Of a stretch of DNA of 64,000 nt, positions 36,024-44,263 are shown one piece after another. The stretch is taken from assembly GCF_014493765.1 (NCBI RefSeq), contig NZ_JACTVJ010000010.1, forward strand, positions 434,001 to 498,000, in the 5' to 3' direction. Numbering within the stretch: position 1 is the first letter of the stretch; each line of letters starts with the position of its first letter. Position numbers and translations under genes: made by a program. A model generated the notes under the pieces. It searched no databases. It saw only the letters and a program-made list of their open reading frames with translations, and was not told the origin of the DNA. Source of the stretch: Streptomyces polyasparticus. GTDB taxonomy: Bacteria; Actinomycetota; Actinomycetes; Streptomycetales; Streptomycetaceae.

Positions 36024-36539
36024 ATGTACGCAAGAACTCTGGCCGCCGGAACGCTCCTTGCCGGAGCCGCACTCGCCCTGGCCGCCCCGGCGGCCCACGC
36101 GGTCGAGGCCGGCGCGGTCGCCGTGACGCCGAGCAGCGCGGCCCCCGGCCAGTCCGTACGGATCGGCGCGTCCGGCTGCGGCAGCGCCAACCCCAGTGCG
36201 CAGGCGCGCGCCTACTCGGACGCTTTCGCGACCGCGTCCCTTTCAGCCGTCGGCAGCGCCGGCGAGGTCGCCGGCACCTCGACCGTGTTCACCGGTGCCA
36301 AGGCCGGCACCTACACCGTCACGGTCGTGTGCGACATCTCCAACCCCTCGCAGCAGAAGTACACGGGTTCCTTCACGGTGACCGGCTCCTCCACCACCCC
36401 GCAGGGCGTACGCGGCGGTCTCGGCGGCTCCTTCGAGGACGCAGGCCCCGGCACCATCGCGGCGGGCTCGGCCCTGGTCGCGGTGGGCCTCGGCGCCACG
36501 GCGTACACGGTGCGCCGCCGCATGCAGCGGTCCTCCTGA
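36024..36539 (+). CDS. Secreted protein with the same anchoring tail as the 3336 gene
   Basis: 171 aa with a Sec signal (MYARTLAAGTLLAGAALALAAPAAHAVE). An Ig-like domain of about 85 residues follows (VAVTPSSAAPGQSVRIGASGCG ... YTVTVVCDIS) with two Cys in the same places as its paralog at 3336. The tail is G-V-R-G-G-L-G-G-S-F-E-D, a hydrophobic helix and RRRMQRSS. The two proteins define a common pattern: G-V-[KR]-x-G-x-G-G-[ST]-F-[DE], helix, RRR. The role is unknown. Confidence 0.78.
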   Translation: MYARTLAAGTLLAGAALALAAPAAHAVEAGAVAVTPSSAAPGQSVRIGASGCGSANPSAQARAYSDAFATASLSAVGSAGEVAGTSTVFTGAKAGTYTVTVVCDISNPSQQKYTGSFTVTGSSTTPQGVRGGLGGSFEDAGPGTIAAGSALVAVGLGATAYTVRRRMQRSS

Positions 36540-36597
36540 TCCGTCCGTCGGCCCCGCGTCCCGGTGCTCCGCCCGGGCGCGGGGTCGCGGCATGCCG

Positions 36598-37140
36598 TCA
36601 CCACTGCCGGTGGACGGTCGCCTTGCCACCGGTCACCAGGCTTGCGGGCGGGACGTCATCGGCGACGACCGCGCCGGCGGCGACCACGGCGTCACGGCCG
36701 ATGCTGACCCCGGGCAGGATCGTGGCACCGGCGCCGATCCACACGTTCTCCGCGACGTCGATGGGCGCACCGGGGAGATACAGCCGACGCTCCTCGGGAT
36801 CGACCGGGTGTCCGCCGGTGATGAAGGTGACCTTCGGGCCGATCATCACGCGCTCGCCGATCCGGATGCCGGCCTAGTCCAGGAACGTGCAGTTCTGATT
36901 GATGAAGACCCGTTCGCCGAGGACGAGGTTGAGGCCGTGGTCGGTGAAGAAGGGCGGATAGATGGTGACTCTCGGCGGCAGAGGCTTGCCGAGGATCTGT
37001 TCGAACAGTGCCGTCTTCCCTGCCTCGTCGTCGAACGGCAGGACGTTCAGGCGGGAAGTGAGCTCGGTGACCCGTATGACCCTCTCGGCCATGGCCTGGA
37101 ACTCGGCGCTGCGGATGCGCATGAGACGGTCGCTGGGCAT
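36598..37140 (-). pseudogene. Maltose/galactoside O-acetyltransferase with in-frame TAG
   Basis: The reading frame covers 181 codons, the normal length of maltose O-acetyltransferases. It includes the N-terminal helices (MPSDRLMRIRSAEFQAMAERV) and left-handed beta-helix hexapeptides (VWIGAGATILPGVSIGRDAVVAAGAVV). A TAG at 36874-36876 interrupts it at F-L-D-stop-A-G-I-R-I-G, where homologs have Tyr, so one TAC-to-TAG change explains it. Both halves are otherwise intact, implying recent loss, a sequencing error, or read-through. Confidence 0.8.
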
Positions 37141-37217
37141 GCCACGAACCTTTCTGTGTACCGGCGACGGCACCCTATGCGAAGGCCGGCCGCGCCGACT
37201 GACGTGGCATCGATGAT

Positions 37218-38189
37218 CTAGAGCAGCAGCAGGGTCTTGCCCAACGCGGTGCGATTCTCGATTGCGGCGTGTGCGTCGGCGGCCCGTTCCAGGGGGTAGG
37301 TCCGGCCGATGAGCGGACGTACGAGCCCGCTCGCCGCCTGCGTCATGATCTGCCGGGCCCAGCGCGGAACGTGCGGGCGGAATCCGAAGAGCTGCTCGAT
37401 GCCGAGGACCTCCACACCTCTGGCCCGCGCATCCGCGGGATCGATGACCGTCGCTTCGCCGCTCGCGGCCCCGTGCACCGAGAAGCGTCCGCCCCGGGCC
37501 GTCACCTCGAAAGCGGCCCGCCCGATCCCGCCACCCACGCCGTCGAAGACCACGTCGGGGCCCTTGCCTCCGGTCACTTCGAGCACCTGCTCGGTCCAGT
37601 CGGCTGCGGAGTAGTCGACCGCAGCGTCGGCTCCCAACTCCCGTATCGCGTCCAGCTTCTGCCGGCCGCGGGCGGCGCCGATCACCCGCGCGCCCGCGGC
37701 CTGGGCGAGCTGCACCAGGAGGCTGCCCACACCGCCGGCCGCCGCTTCGACCAACACCCACTGGCCACGGTCCAGTGGGGCATGTTCGACCAGGCCCTGC
37801 GCCGTACTGCCGTCGCTGTACAGCGCGACGGCCTCGGGCAGACCCAGGCCGTCCGGTACCGGGAACAGGTCCGTGACCGAAGCCGCCGCCCGCTCGGCGA
37901 AGCCGCCCGTGTCCCCGGTGCCCGCGATGACACGCCGCCCGAGCCAGGCCGCGTCCACCCCCGGCCCCAGTCCGCTCACCCGACCCGCCACCAACCCGCC
38001 CGGTACGTACGGCAGTCGGGGCGGTTCGTGCCAGGGGTCGGTGCCACGCCGGATTTGTGTCTCGACGAAGGTCATCCCGGCCACTTCCACCTCGACCACG
38101 ACCTGATCCGGTCCGGTTACGGGATCAGGGGCGTACCCCATGACCAGCTCCTCGGGCCCTCCGAAACGGTGCACCTGGACGACTCGCAT
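37218..38189 (-). CDS. Zinc-binding dehydrogenase / quinone oxidoreductase
   Basis: 323 aa from the ATG at 38189 (AGGGGAGG upstream). MDR fold with GQWVLVEAAAGGVGSLLVQLAQAAGARVIGAARG as the NADPH-binding region and no zinc-ligand cysteines, so it is the quinone-oxidoreductase type despite the general name. It lies downstream of the TetR gene on the same strand. A second MDR gene lies across the operator at 39061. Substrate is unknown. Confidence 0.85.
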   Translation of the reverse strand: MRVVQVHRFGGPEELVMGYAPDPVTGPDQVVVEVEVAGMTFVETQIRRGTDPWHEPPRLPYVPGGLVAGRVSGLGPGVDAAWLGRRVIAGTGDTGGFAERAAASVTDLFPVPDGLGLPEAVALYSDGSTAQGLVEHAPLDRGQWVLVEAAAGGVGSLLVQLAQAAGARVIGAARGRQKLDAIRELGADAAVDYSAADWTEQVLEVTGGKGPDVVFDGVGGGIGRAAFEVTARGGRFSVHGAASGEATVIDPADARARGVEVLGIEQLFGFRPHVPRWARQIMTQAASGLVRPLIGRTYPLERAADAHAAIENRTALGKTLLLL

Positions 38190-38276
38190 CGCGCCTCCCC
38201 TGTTGTCTGTCGGCCGGTTGCCGACACCGGGAGCTTGCAAGATCAACCACGGTTGAGGTCAAGCGGCGGGCGCAAT

Positions 38277-38885
38277 CTAGGGGGCGTGGGGCGCCGGGCC
38301 CAGCAGAGGAGACCATACTTCGTCCACGATCTCGACGATCGAGTCGTCGGGCACCGCCCCCATGCGCATCAGCATGTCGTGGCGCACCAGGTCGAACGGC
38401 AGGTTCACCACGCGCCGCGAACGCGGGACGTCCGCGAGCTCGCCCCGTTCGACCGCGCGGCTGACGAGGAGCGCGAACGGGGGTGTCCGGTCCTGCGGGT
38501 GCAGGCGGTTGCGCAGGTCGTCGAAGCTCGTGCCGGTGTCGCGGAAGTAGTCCGCCAACTGCACGCGCAGCAGTATCAGCGCGCGGCCCCGCTCGGCGTT
38601 GACGGTACGCAGAAGCGTCAGGGCGTCCTCGCGCAGACTGCCGGTGTCGGGGACCTCCAGGGGGCGCCAATGCCGGGCGATGGTGGCGGTCAGCAGGTCC
38701 TCGCGCTGCGGCCAGCGCCGGTACAGCACCGGCTTGCTGGTTCCGGCGCGCGCGGCGACGGCCTCGTAGGTGAAGCCGTTGTACCCCTGGTCGAGGAGGA
38801 TCTGCCAGGCGGCATCGGTGATCGCGGTCTCCAGGGCGGCGCCTCTGCGCCGGGTGGGAGTACTTGCCGCGCGCTGCTCGCTCAC
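38277..38885 (-). CDS. TetR-family transcriptional regulator
   Basis: 202 aa from a GTG at 38885, with AGGAG 6 bp upstream. HTH: ETAITDAAWQILLDQGYNGFTYEAVAARAGTSKPVLYRRWPQREDLL, followed by a TetR_C helical domain. It diverges from the MDR gene at 39061; the perfect inverted repeat at 38993-39018 lies between them. It probably represses that gene and perhaps also the downstream 37218 gene. Confidence 0.92.
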   Translation of the reverse strand: MSEQRAASTPTRRRGAALETAITDAAWQILLDQGYNGFTYEAVAARAGTSKPVLYRRWPQREDLLTATIARHWRPLEVPDTGSLREDALTLLRTVNAERGRALILLRVQLADYFRDTGTSFDDLRNRLHPQDRTPPFALLVSRAVERGELADVPRSRRVVNLPFDLVRHDMLMRMGAVPDDSIVEIVDEVWSPLLGPAPHAP

Positions 38886-38960
38886 CGTGGCTCCTGAAGG
38901 TCCGTATGCGTGCATTGCATGCCTCTGCGTGGCATGCACGAAGGGGATTAGATCCGCTTG

Positions 38961-39018
38961 CGTATCTTAACCGGCGGTCGTAGTCTCGGATTCATAAGAT
39001 ACGAATCCGTATCTTATG
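38961..39018. promoter_or_regulatory. TetR operator, CGTATCTTATG inverted repeat plus half-site
   Basis: CATAAGATACG (38993-39003) and CGTATCTTATG (39008-39018) are exact inverse complements around AATC. An additional CGTATCTTA half-site lies at 38961-38969. The site is 43 bp before the MDR start codon and overlaps its likely promoter. Confidence 0.8.
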
Positions 39019-39060
39019 GGAATGCCCTCCGGGCACGCTCCGCCACGCAAGGAAACGCCC

Positions 39061-40020
39061 ATGTCCATGATCAACGCCGCACTCGTGGAGTCCTTCGACG
39101 AACCGCCTCACGTCCGCACCATCCCCGCGCCCGAGGCCGCCGTGGGACAGGAGGTCGTGGACGTACTCGCCGTCGGCGTGCACCCCGCCACCCGGGGCAT
39201 CGCCGCGGGCAAGCACTACACGAGCCCCAAGAACCTGCCCGTACCGGCCGGCGCCGACGCCGTCGTACGCCGGGCGGACGGCAGCCTCGCCTTCGTCATG
39301 CCGATGGGCGCCGGAACGCTGGCCGAGCGCATCGTGATCGATCCGGCCACGGCGATCCCGGTGCCCGACGGTACGGACCCGGCGGTCCTGGCCGCCACCA
39401 TGAACCCGGCCCTCTCGTCCTGGACCGCGCTGCGCACCCGCGTACCGTTCGAGGCCGGCGACTCGGTCCTCGTGCACGGCGCGACCGGCAATGCCGGCTC
39501 GACGGCCGTCAAGGTCGCCCGCCATCTCGGCGCAGGCCGCGTGATCGCCGCCGGCCGCAACCGCAGCCGTCTGGACGACCTCCAGGCCGAGGGCGTCGAT
39601 GCCGTCGTCCGGCTCACCCCCGACGAGGAGGCCACTGCCGCCGCGCTCGCCGAGGCCGCCGCGGAGGTCGACGTGGTCCTCGACTACGTATGGGGACCGC
39701 CCACCGAACTCGCCATGCGCGCCGTCCTCGGCGCCCGCACCCAGCACACCCGTGTCCTGGACTGGGTGCAGATCGGCGGCATGGGCGGTGACGCGCTCAC
39801 GCTGTCCGGGCACGCGCTGCGTTCGAACGCCTTCCGCATCCTGGGCAGCGGCTTCGGCTCCGTCGAGATGGACGTCATGCAGCGCGAGTTCACCGAACTC
39901 GTCGCCGCGATCGCCGCCGGCGGCATGATCGTGCGCCCGCGCCCCTTCTCGCTCGCCGATGTCGAGAAGGCGTGGGCCCACCAGGACGCACCGGGCGAAC
40001 GCACCGTCATCCTTCTGTGA
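39061..40020 (+). CDS. Quinone oxidoreductase-like MDR enzyme
   Basis: 319 aa from the ATG at 39061, behind AAGGAA; the ATG at 39016 lies in the operator. The NADPH-binding motif is VLVHGATGNAGSTAVKVARHLGAGRVIAAGRN. There are no structural or catalytic zinc cysteines. The TetR operator upstream suggests induction by a small electrophile or quinone, which is typical for this arrangement but unproven. Confidence 0.85.
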   Translation: MSMINAALVESFDEPPHVRTIPAPEAAVGQEVVDVLAVGVHPATRGIAAGKHYTSPKNLPVPAGADAVVRRADGSLAFVMPMGAGTLAERIVIDPATAIPVPDGTDPAVLAATMNPALSSWTALRTRVPFEAGDSVLVHGATGNAGSTAVKVARHLGAGRVIAAGRNRSRLDDLQAEGVDAVVRLTPDEEATAAALAEAAAEVDVVLDYVWGPPTELAMRAVLGARTQHTRVLDWVQIGGMGGDALTLSGHALRSNAFRILGSGFGSVEMDVMQREFTELVAAIAAGGMIVRPRPFSLADVEKAWAHQDAPGERTVILL

Positions 40021-40097
40021 GCCGCCTGCTGATGGCCGACAGGTGCGGGGGTGCCGACGGAAGCGGCCCTGCCGGCCAGGGCAACTAGAGTGCCGGG

Positions 40098-41024
40098 ATG
40101 ATCGGGATCCCAGGGGAATTCGAGCAGAGCACCATCGCCCGCGAAGGGGAGCGAGGTGCCGCGTGGGTGGCTTTGCTGCCGTCCCTGGTCGACGAGTTGC
40201 TGCAGCGCTGGAACTGCGTGCCCGACGGGGACGTGCTGCACGGCGGGGTCGGCGTCATCGTGCCCGTGCACAGCGTCGAAGCGGGACCCGCCGTCCTGAA
40301 GGTGTCCTTTCCGCATCCGGGCAACGTCCATGAGCCCGATGCCTTCGCTGCCTGGGGCGGCCGTGGCGCCGTGCGGCTCCACGCGCGGGACGACGACCGG
40401 TTCGCCATGCTTCTCGAACGTGCGCAGCCTTCGACGCTCGCCGAGTGCGGTGACCCGGACGAGATGGTGCGGGTCGCCGGGATGCTCAGCCGGCGGCTGG
40501 CCGTGCCCGCCCCCGAAGGGCTGCCACGGCAGAGCGTGCGGGCCAGGCACTGGGAGAGCCGACTGCTCACCGACGCCGCGGAATTCGAGGCCGCCCTGCC
40601 GGCCCGGGTGGTGGACGCCGCGCTGGCGACGGTGCGAGAACTCGGCTTCGTACAGCCGGAGTTGGTGATCCACGGAGATCTGCACCCGCGCAACGTCCTG
40701 CGCGCCGAGCGCGAGCCGTGGCTGGCCGTCGATCCCAAGGGATACGCCGGAGACCCGGCGTGGGACGGCGGGACGCTCATGAAGTCCATGGGCCTGGTGT
40801 TCATCGAAGCCGACGACCCCGGCAAAGAAGTCCATCGCGCGCTGGACCTCTTCGCCGATGCGGCGGAACTGGAACCCGAGCGGGTACGCCGCTGGGCACA
40901 GCTCCAGGCCGTCGAAGCCGCCTACTGGGCGCGCCGGCACGGTTTCCGGCGCGCTCGCGGCGGACCCGAACTCGACCGGCTCACCGCCCTCGCCGGCCAC
41001 CTCGCCGAGGCGCTGACGGTATAG
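40098..41024 (+). CDS. Aminoglycoside/hydroxyurea phosphotransferase family kinase
   Basis: 308 aa. The catalytic loop VIHGDLHPRNVL and the metal-binding segment LAVDPKGYAGDPAWDGG match the APH(6)/hydroxyurea antibiotic-resistance kinase group. The N-lobe has AVLKVSFPHP with the ATP-binding Lys. It could phosphorylate streptomycin-like or other small hydroxylated compounds. No antibiotic gene cluster is adjacent, so the true substrate may be an ordinary metabolite. Confidence 0.82.
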   Translation: MIGIPGEFEQSTIAREGERGAAWVALLPSLVDELLQRWNCVPDGDVLHGGVGVIVPVHSVEAGPAVLKVSFPHPGNVHEPDAFAAWGGRGAVRLHARDDDRFAMLLERAQPSTLAECGDPDEMVRVAGMLSRRLAVPAPEGLPRQSVRARHWESRLLTDAAEFEAALPARVVDAALATVRELGFVQPELVIHGDLHPRNVLRAEREPWLAVDPKGYAGDPAWDGGTLMKSMGLVFIEADDPGKEVHRALDLFADAAELEPERVRRWAQLQAVEAAYWARRHGFRRARGGPELDRLTALAGHLAEALTV

Positions 41025-41039
41025 CCGTACGGAACCGTC

Positions 41040-41903
41040 TTACGCCTCGCGCTCCACCGGCAGCCACAGTTCGGCGTCGGCGTGCGAGCCGTCGTCGGAC
41101 AGCCGGGTGCGCAGGATCTCCGGGCCCGGACAGCCGCGGTACGGGTTGGCCGGGAACCACTCCGTGAACACATCACGCCACAGATACTGGATGGCCTCCG
41201 GTGCCGGACCGGACGTTTCGAACACCGCCCACGTGCCGGCCGGGACCCGCAGGACGTCCAGACCGTCGAGGTCCTCCGACGAGGTGATCACTGCGTGGTA
41301 ATAGTCCAGCTCCGTGCCCTCGGCGCGGCTCGGATCGAGATCGTCGCAGACGGCGAGGATGCCCTGCGGCTCCGCGTCGCCGAGCGCCTTGAGGCGCTCA
41401 TGCGCCTGCGGGTCGAGACCACGGACGAAATCGATGATCGACTGGTTGGGTCCCGTATGCACCAGCGGCACCCGGGCCTTGTGGCCGGCGACGGTGAATT
41501 CGGACCTGTCCACTACGCGGTATCGCATATCGCTTTTCCCTTCTACGGTGAGCCGGAAGGTCAGCCGGGCCTGTGAGACCAGAGCAGCGCCCGAGCGCCG
41601 GGCATCGCCCGGCCCCACCCCGTGCAGCTGGCGGAACGCACGGGCGAACGCCTCGCCCGAGCCGTATCCGTACCGCACGGCGATATCGAGCAGCGGCTGC
41701 CCGCCCGAGAGCACCTCGGCGCCCGCGACGGTCAGCCGCCGACGCCGGATGTACTCCGACAGCGGCATCCCGGCGAGCGCCGAGAACATCCGCCGCAGGT
41801 GGTACTCGGAGGTGACGGCGATCCGTGCGAGCGCGGCCACGTCGATCTCCTCGTCCAGATGGCGCTCGATGTACTCCATGGCCTGGTTGAGTCGGTCAAG
41901 CAC
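41040..41903 (-). CDS. AraC regulator with GyrI-like effector domain
   Basis: 287 aa from a GTG at 41903 behind AAGGAG. The N-terminal two HTH units are IDVAALARIAVTSEYHLRRMFSALAGMPLSEYIRRRRL and PLLDIAVRYGYGSGEAFARAFRQLHG. The C-terminal about 155 residues are a GyrI/Rob-type small-molecule-binding domain (KALGDAEPQGILAVCDDLD, VPAGTWAVFETSGPAPEAIQYLWRDVFTEWFP). This BmrR-like sensor usually binds cationic hydrophobic drugs. Its target genes are not obvious nearby. Confidence 0.9.
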   Translation of the reverse strand: MLDRLNQAMEYIERHLDEEIDVAALARIAVTSEYHLRRMFSALAGMPLSEYIRRRRLTVAGAEVLSGGQPLLDIAVRYGYGSGEAFARAFRQLHGVGPGDARRSGAALVSQARLTFRLTVEGKSDMRYRVVDRSEFTVAGHKARVPLVHTGPNQSIIDFVRGLDPQAHERLKALGDAEPQGILAVCDDLDPSRAEGTELDYYHAVITSSEDLDGLDVLRVPAGTWAVFETSGPAPEAIQYLWRDVFTEWFPANPYRGCPGPEILRTRLSDDGSHADAELWLPVEREA

Positions 41904-42138
41904 TCCCGGCTCCTTCCTCTTGTGCGCTCACCACGCTAGGTGCGGGCGATCATGCCGGACCCGACATCCTGTGCCCGAAGAAGTCGGGTGGCCGGAGCCC
42001 TGCGCGTTCGGCCGACCGGCGCAACGACCAGGGCCTGATGGGTTCGGCGGTCCGGCGCGGCGGCCGGGGCTCGCGGGCGCTCCGCCGTGTGGCGCAGTAC
42101 AGGCGGCGGAGGCCCGCGCAGTGCGGCAGCGTGCTGGC

Positions 42139-43473
42139 ATGCGCCGCCTCCTCACCTCCGCCGTGCTCCTGGCCACCCTCGCGGGCGGCACCGTGACGGC
42201 CGCAGCAGGCCAGCCGGTACGCGAACCTGACGGAGACGACCGTCATCCGGACCGCTCCGGCCGCATCCTGGACACCCCGGGCAGCGACGGCACCAACATC
42301 CTGCTCGCCGGCCTCGACAGCCGTTCCGGCCTGACCCGGGAACAGCGCAACAAACTGCACGTCGGAGGTGTCGCCTGTGACTGCACCGACGTGATGATGC
42401 TCGCCCATCTCTCCGAGGACGAGCAGCGGTTGAGCGTGGTCTCGATCCTGCGGGACTCCTACGTGGAGTACGCCGAGCACGGCCACCCGCGTCACTCCGG
42501 GAAGATCAACGCGGCCTGGCAGCACGGCGGCGGCGACCTCACGAGGCGCACGGTGGAGCAGGCCACCGGCGTACGGATCGACCATTACGTGGAGACCGAC
42601 TTCCAAGGATTCGCCGGCGTCATCGACCGCCTCGGCGGCGCCACGGTCTGCACGGCGAAGCCGGTGTTCGACAAGGCGGCCGGACTGCGCCTGCCCCCCG
42701 GCACGCACCGGATCAACGGCAACAAATCCGTGCGCTACGTCAGGGCCCGCCATGTGAACCCGCCCGGTGACGGCGGCCGCGTCCGCCGCCAGCAGCGACT
42801 CGTGTCCGGAGTGCTCGACCGGCTGCGGAACTCGGGCGTACTGGCCAGCCCGGCACGGGCGGTCGCGACGGTCGGCGCGCTGCACGGACTGGTCCGCACG
42901 GATCCGCACACCACCCCCGCGCAGCTGGCCGCACTCGCCCTGACCGTGGGCCGGCTGCGGCCCGAACAGACCGAGTTCACCAACGTCCCCGTCGCCGACG
43001 CCGACCACCGCGTCCCCGGGCACGGCTCCACCGTCCTGTGGGACCGCGAACGTTCCGACGCCCTCTGGGCCGCCCTGCGCGCCGACCGCCCCGTCACGGG
43101 CGACCGGCGCATCCAGCCGACGGGCGCGACCGCGGTGGGCGTCCCGCTGTCCGCGGTCCACCTGCGTGTATCCGACGAGACGATCGGCTTCGCACTCCTT
43201 CGCATGGGCTTCACGGTCCGCAGCGGCGAGCCGCGCCAAGCGGGACCGAAGGAGCACGATGGAACCGTCATCCACTACGGACCTTCGGCCGCACGGCACG
43301 CCGAGGCGCTGCACGCGGCCCTGCCCGAGGCGCGCCTGCGCATGGTGCGCGACATGGGCCGGGTCATCGAAGTGCAGGTCGGCCGGGGCGGACGCACGGT
43401 GGTGCCGGTGGTGTACGACCGCACGGGTTTCGAAGGGCCGCCGGTCACCGGAGACCGCCTGCGCTGCCCCTAA
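42139..43473 (+). CDS. LytR-CpsA-Psr (LCP) family protein
   Basis: 444 aa from the ATG at 42139, with a short signal peptide. The LCP domain (about residues 50-220) contains NILLAGLDSR, SILRDSYVEY, KINAAWQHGGGDL and GGATVCTAKPVFDKAAG, with conserved Arg and Asp residues for polyprenyl-phosphate binding. A LytR_C domain (about 335-435) follows. LCP enzymes attach wall polymers to peptidoglycan. A transmembrane helix is replaced here by what looks like a cleavable signal, so it may be released. Confidence 0.88.
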   Translation: MRRLLTSAVLLATLAGGTVTAAAGQPVREPDGDDRHPDRSGRILDTPGSDGTNILLAGLDSRSGLTREQRNKLHVGGVACDCTDVMMLAHLSEDEQRLSVVSILRDSYVEYAEHGHPRHSGKINAAWQHGGGDLTRRTVEQATGVRIDHYVETDFQGFAGVIDRLGGATVCTAKPVFDKAAGLRLPPGTHRINGNKSVRYVRARHVNPPGDGGRVRRQQRLVSGVLDRLRNSGVLASPARAVATVGALHGLVRTDPHTTPAQLAALALTVGRLRPEQTEFTNVPVADADHRVPGHGSTVLWDRERSDALWAALRADRPVTGDRRIQPTGATAVGVPLSAVHLRVSDETIGFALLRMGFTVRSGEPRQAGPKEHDGTVIHYGPSAARHAEALHAALPEARLRMVRDMGRVIEVQVGRGGRTVVPVVYDRTGFEGPPVTGDRLRCP

Positions 43474-43481
43474 CCTGCTGA

Positions 43482-43499
43482 GTCCCGTAGGGCCGGGAC
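43482..43499. terminator. Weak hairpin between convergent genes
   Basis: GTCCCG and CGGGAC pair around a 6-base loop, in the 57-bp gap between the LCP gene and the convergent macrodomain gene. Confidence 0.35.
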
Positions 43500-43530
43500 G
43501 CGCTCCTCGCCCCTGATCCTCGCGCGCGGA

Positions 43531-44007
43531 TCACCCATGGTCGTACACGGTCACCGCGACATCCCGGGCGCAGAGCGTCTCCAGGATCAGTGGCTCGATC
43601 CGCTCCCACTTCCCGCCGGCGAGCCCGCAGCCGATTCTCGGCATGTGCACGGACGCCTGCTGCTGCGCCGCGTGTTCGGCGAGTGCGGTGAGGCAGCGCT
43701 GTACGGCGTCGTAGCGGATCGGCGGTCCGGCGCTGCCGGTGCGCATGCCGTGCTGCCCGATCATGTTGGCGACCTGGATGTCGCCCCGCACGCGGACGAG
43801 GCGCACCGCGCCGAGCCCGAAGTCGTTCTGTGCCCGCGCACGGTGCCAGCGGCGGTAGTCGCGCTCGGGCTCGGGCCAGCGGCGCGACAGGGCCAGGACG
43901 AAGCCCTTGCCCCAGCCGCCGAGGTCGTTGCACACATGGGCGATGATCTTCGGGCCCTTGGCGGCCGGGTTCGTCGCGTCACCGCTGACGACCGTCAGTT
44001 CTCGCAT
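43531..44007 (-). CDS. Macrodomain protein (ADP-ribose phosphatase type)
   Basis: 158 aa, ATG at 44007 behind GGGAGG. MRELTVVSGDATNPAAKGPKIIAHVCNDLGGWGKGFVLALSRRWPEPE has the macrodomain D-A-T and N-D-x-G-x-x-G-x-G pattern. PRIGCGLAGGKWERI is the second ADP-ribose loop. Similar proteins remove ADP-ribose-1''-phosphate or act on ADP-ribosylated substrates. No ADP-ribosyltransferase gene is nearby, so a toxin-antitoxin role is not supported. Confidence 0.85.
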   Translation of the reverse strand: MRELTVVSGDATNPAAKGPKIIAHVCNDLGGWGKGFVLALSRRWPEPERDYRRWHRARAQNDFGLGAVRLVRVRGDIQVANMIGQHGMRTGSAGPPIRYDAVQRCLTALAEHAAQQQASVHMPRIGCGLAGGKWERIEPLILETLCARDVAVTVYDHG

Positions 44008-44103
44008 GAGGGCCTCCCACCGGGGCGTATCGCCTGGAAAGTCGATGCGTTCATCCGCCGAGTCTCGCAGCCGCCACTGACAATGGGCCGCGCCCGACTG
44101 CTG

Positions 44104-44263
44104 CTGTCAGCCGTGCACTTCGGGCACACGCACTGCCCCTGTCGGCCGTCGACTTCGGGCACACACTGCCCCTGTCAGCCGTCCACTTCGGGGCACACGC
44201 AATGGTGCTGTCTGCCGTCCACTTCGGGTGCGGCGAAGCCCGGTTCAGCCGTCGGCTTCGGGA
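44104..44263. repeat. Imperfect tandem repeat of a gene 3' end, 4.6 copies of about 35 bp
   Basis: Units begin at 44104, 44139, 44172, 44208 and 44243 (35, 33, 36, 35 bp and a partial). The shared core is GTC-A-GCCGT-x-x-ACTTCGGG-CACACGCACTGCC. In the minus direction every unit repeats the last codons of the TetR gene at 44245, P-E-[AV]-[DH]-G, with a TGA or near-TGA at the gene's stop position. The last unit is the true end of that gene. The others lie beyond its stop, toward the macrodomain gene. Confidence 0.75.

Noticed and set aside
40098-41024. Antibiotic resistance gene as evidence of a biosynthetic cluster
   Set aside because: The kinase family is broad and no biosynthetic genes are adjacent. 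The SnoaL-like, P450 and DUF6193 genes are scattered and do not form a cluster.
44104-44263. Possible CRISPR array in the tandem repeats
   Set aside because: Units are contiguous with no unique spacers, they diverge from each other, and they match the end of the neighbouring gene. No cas genes are present.
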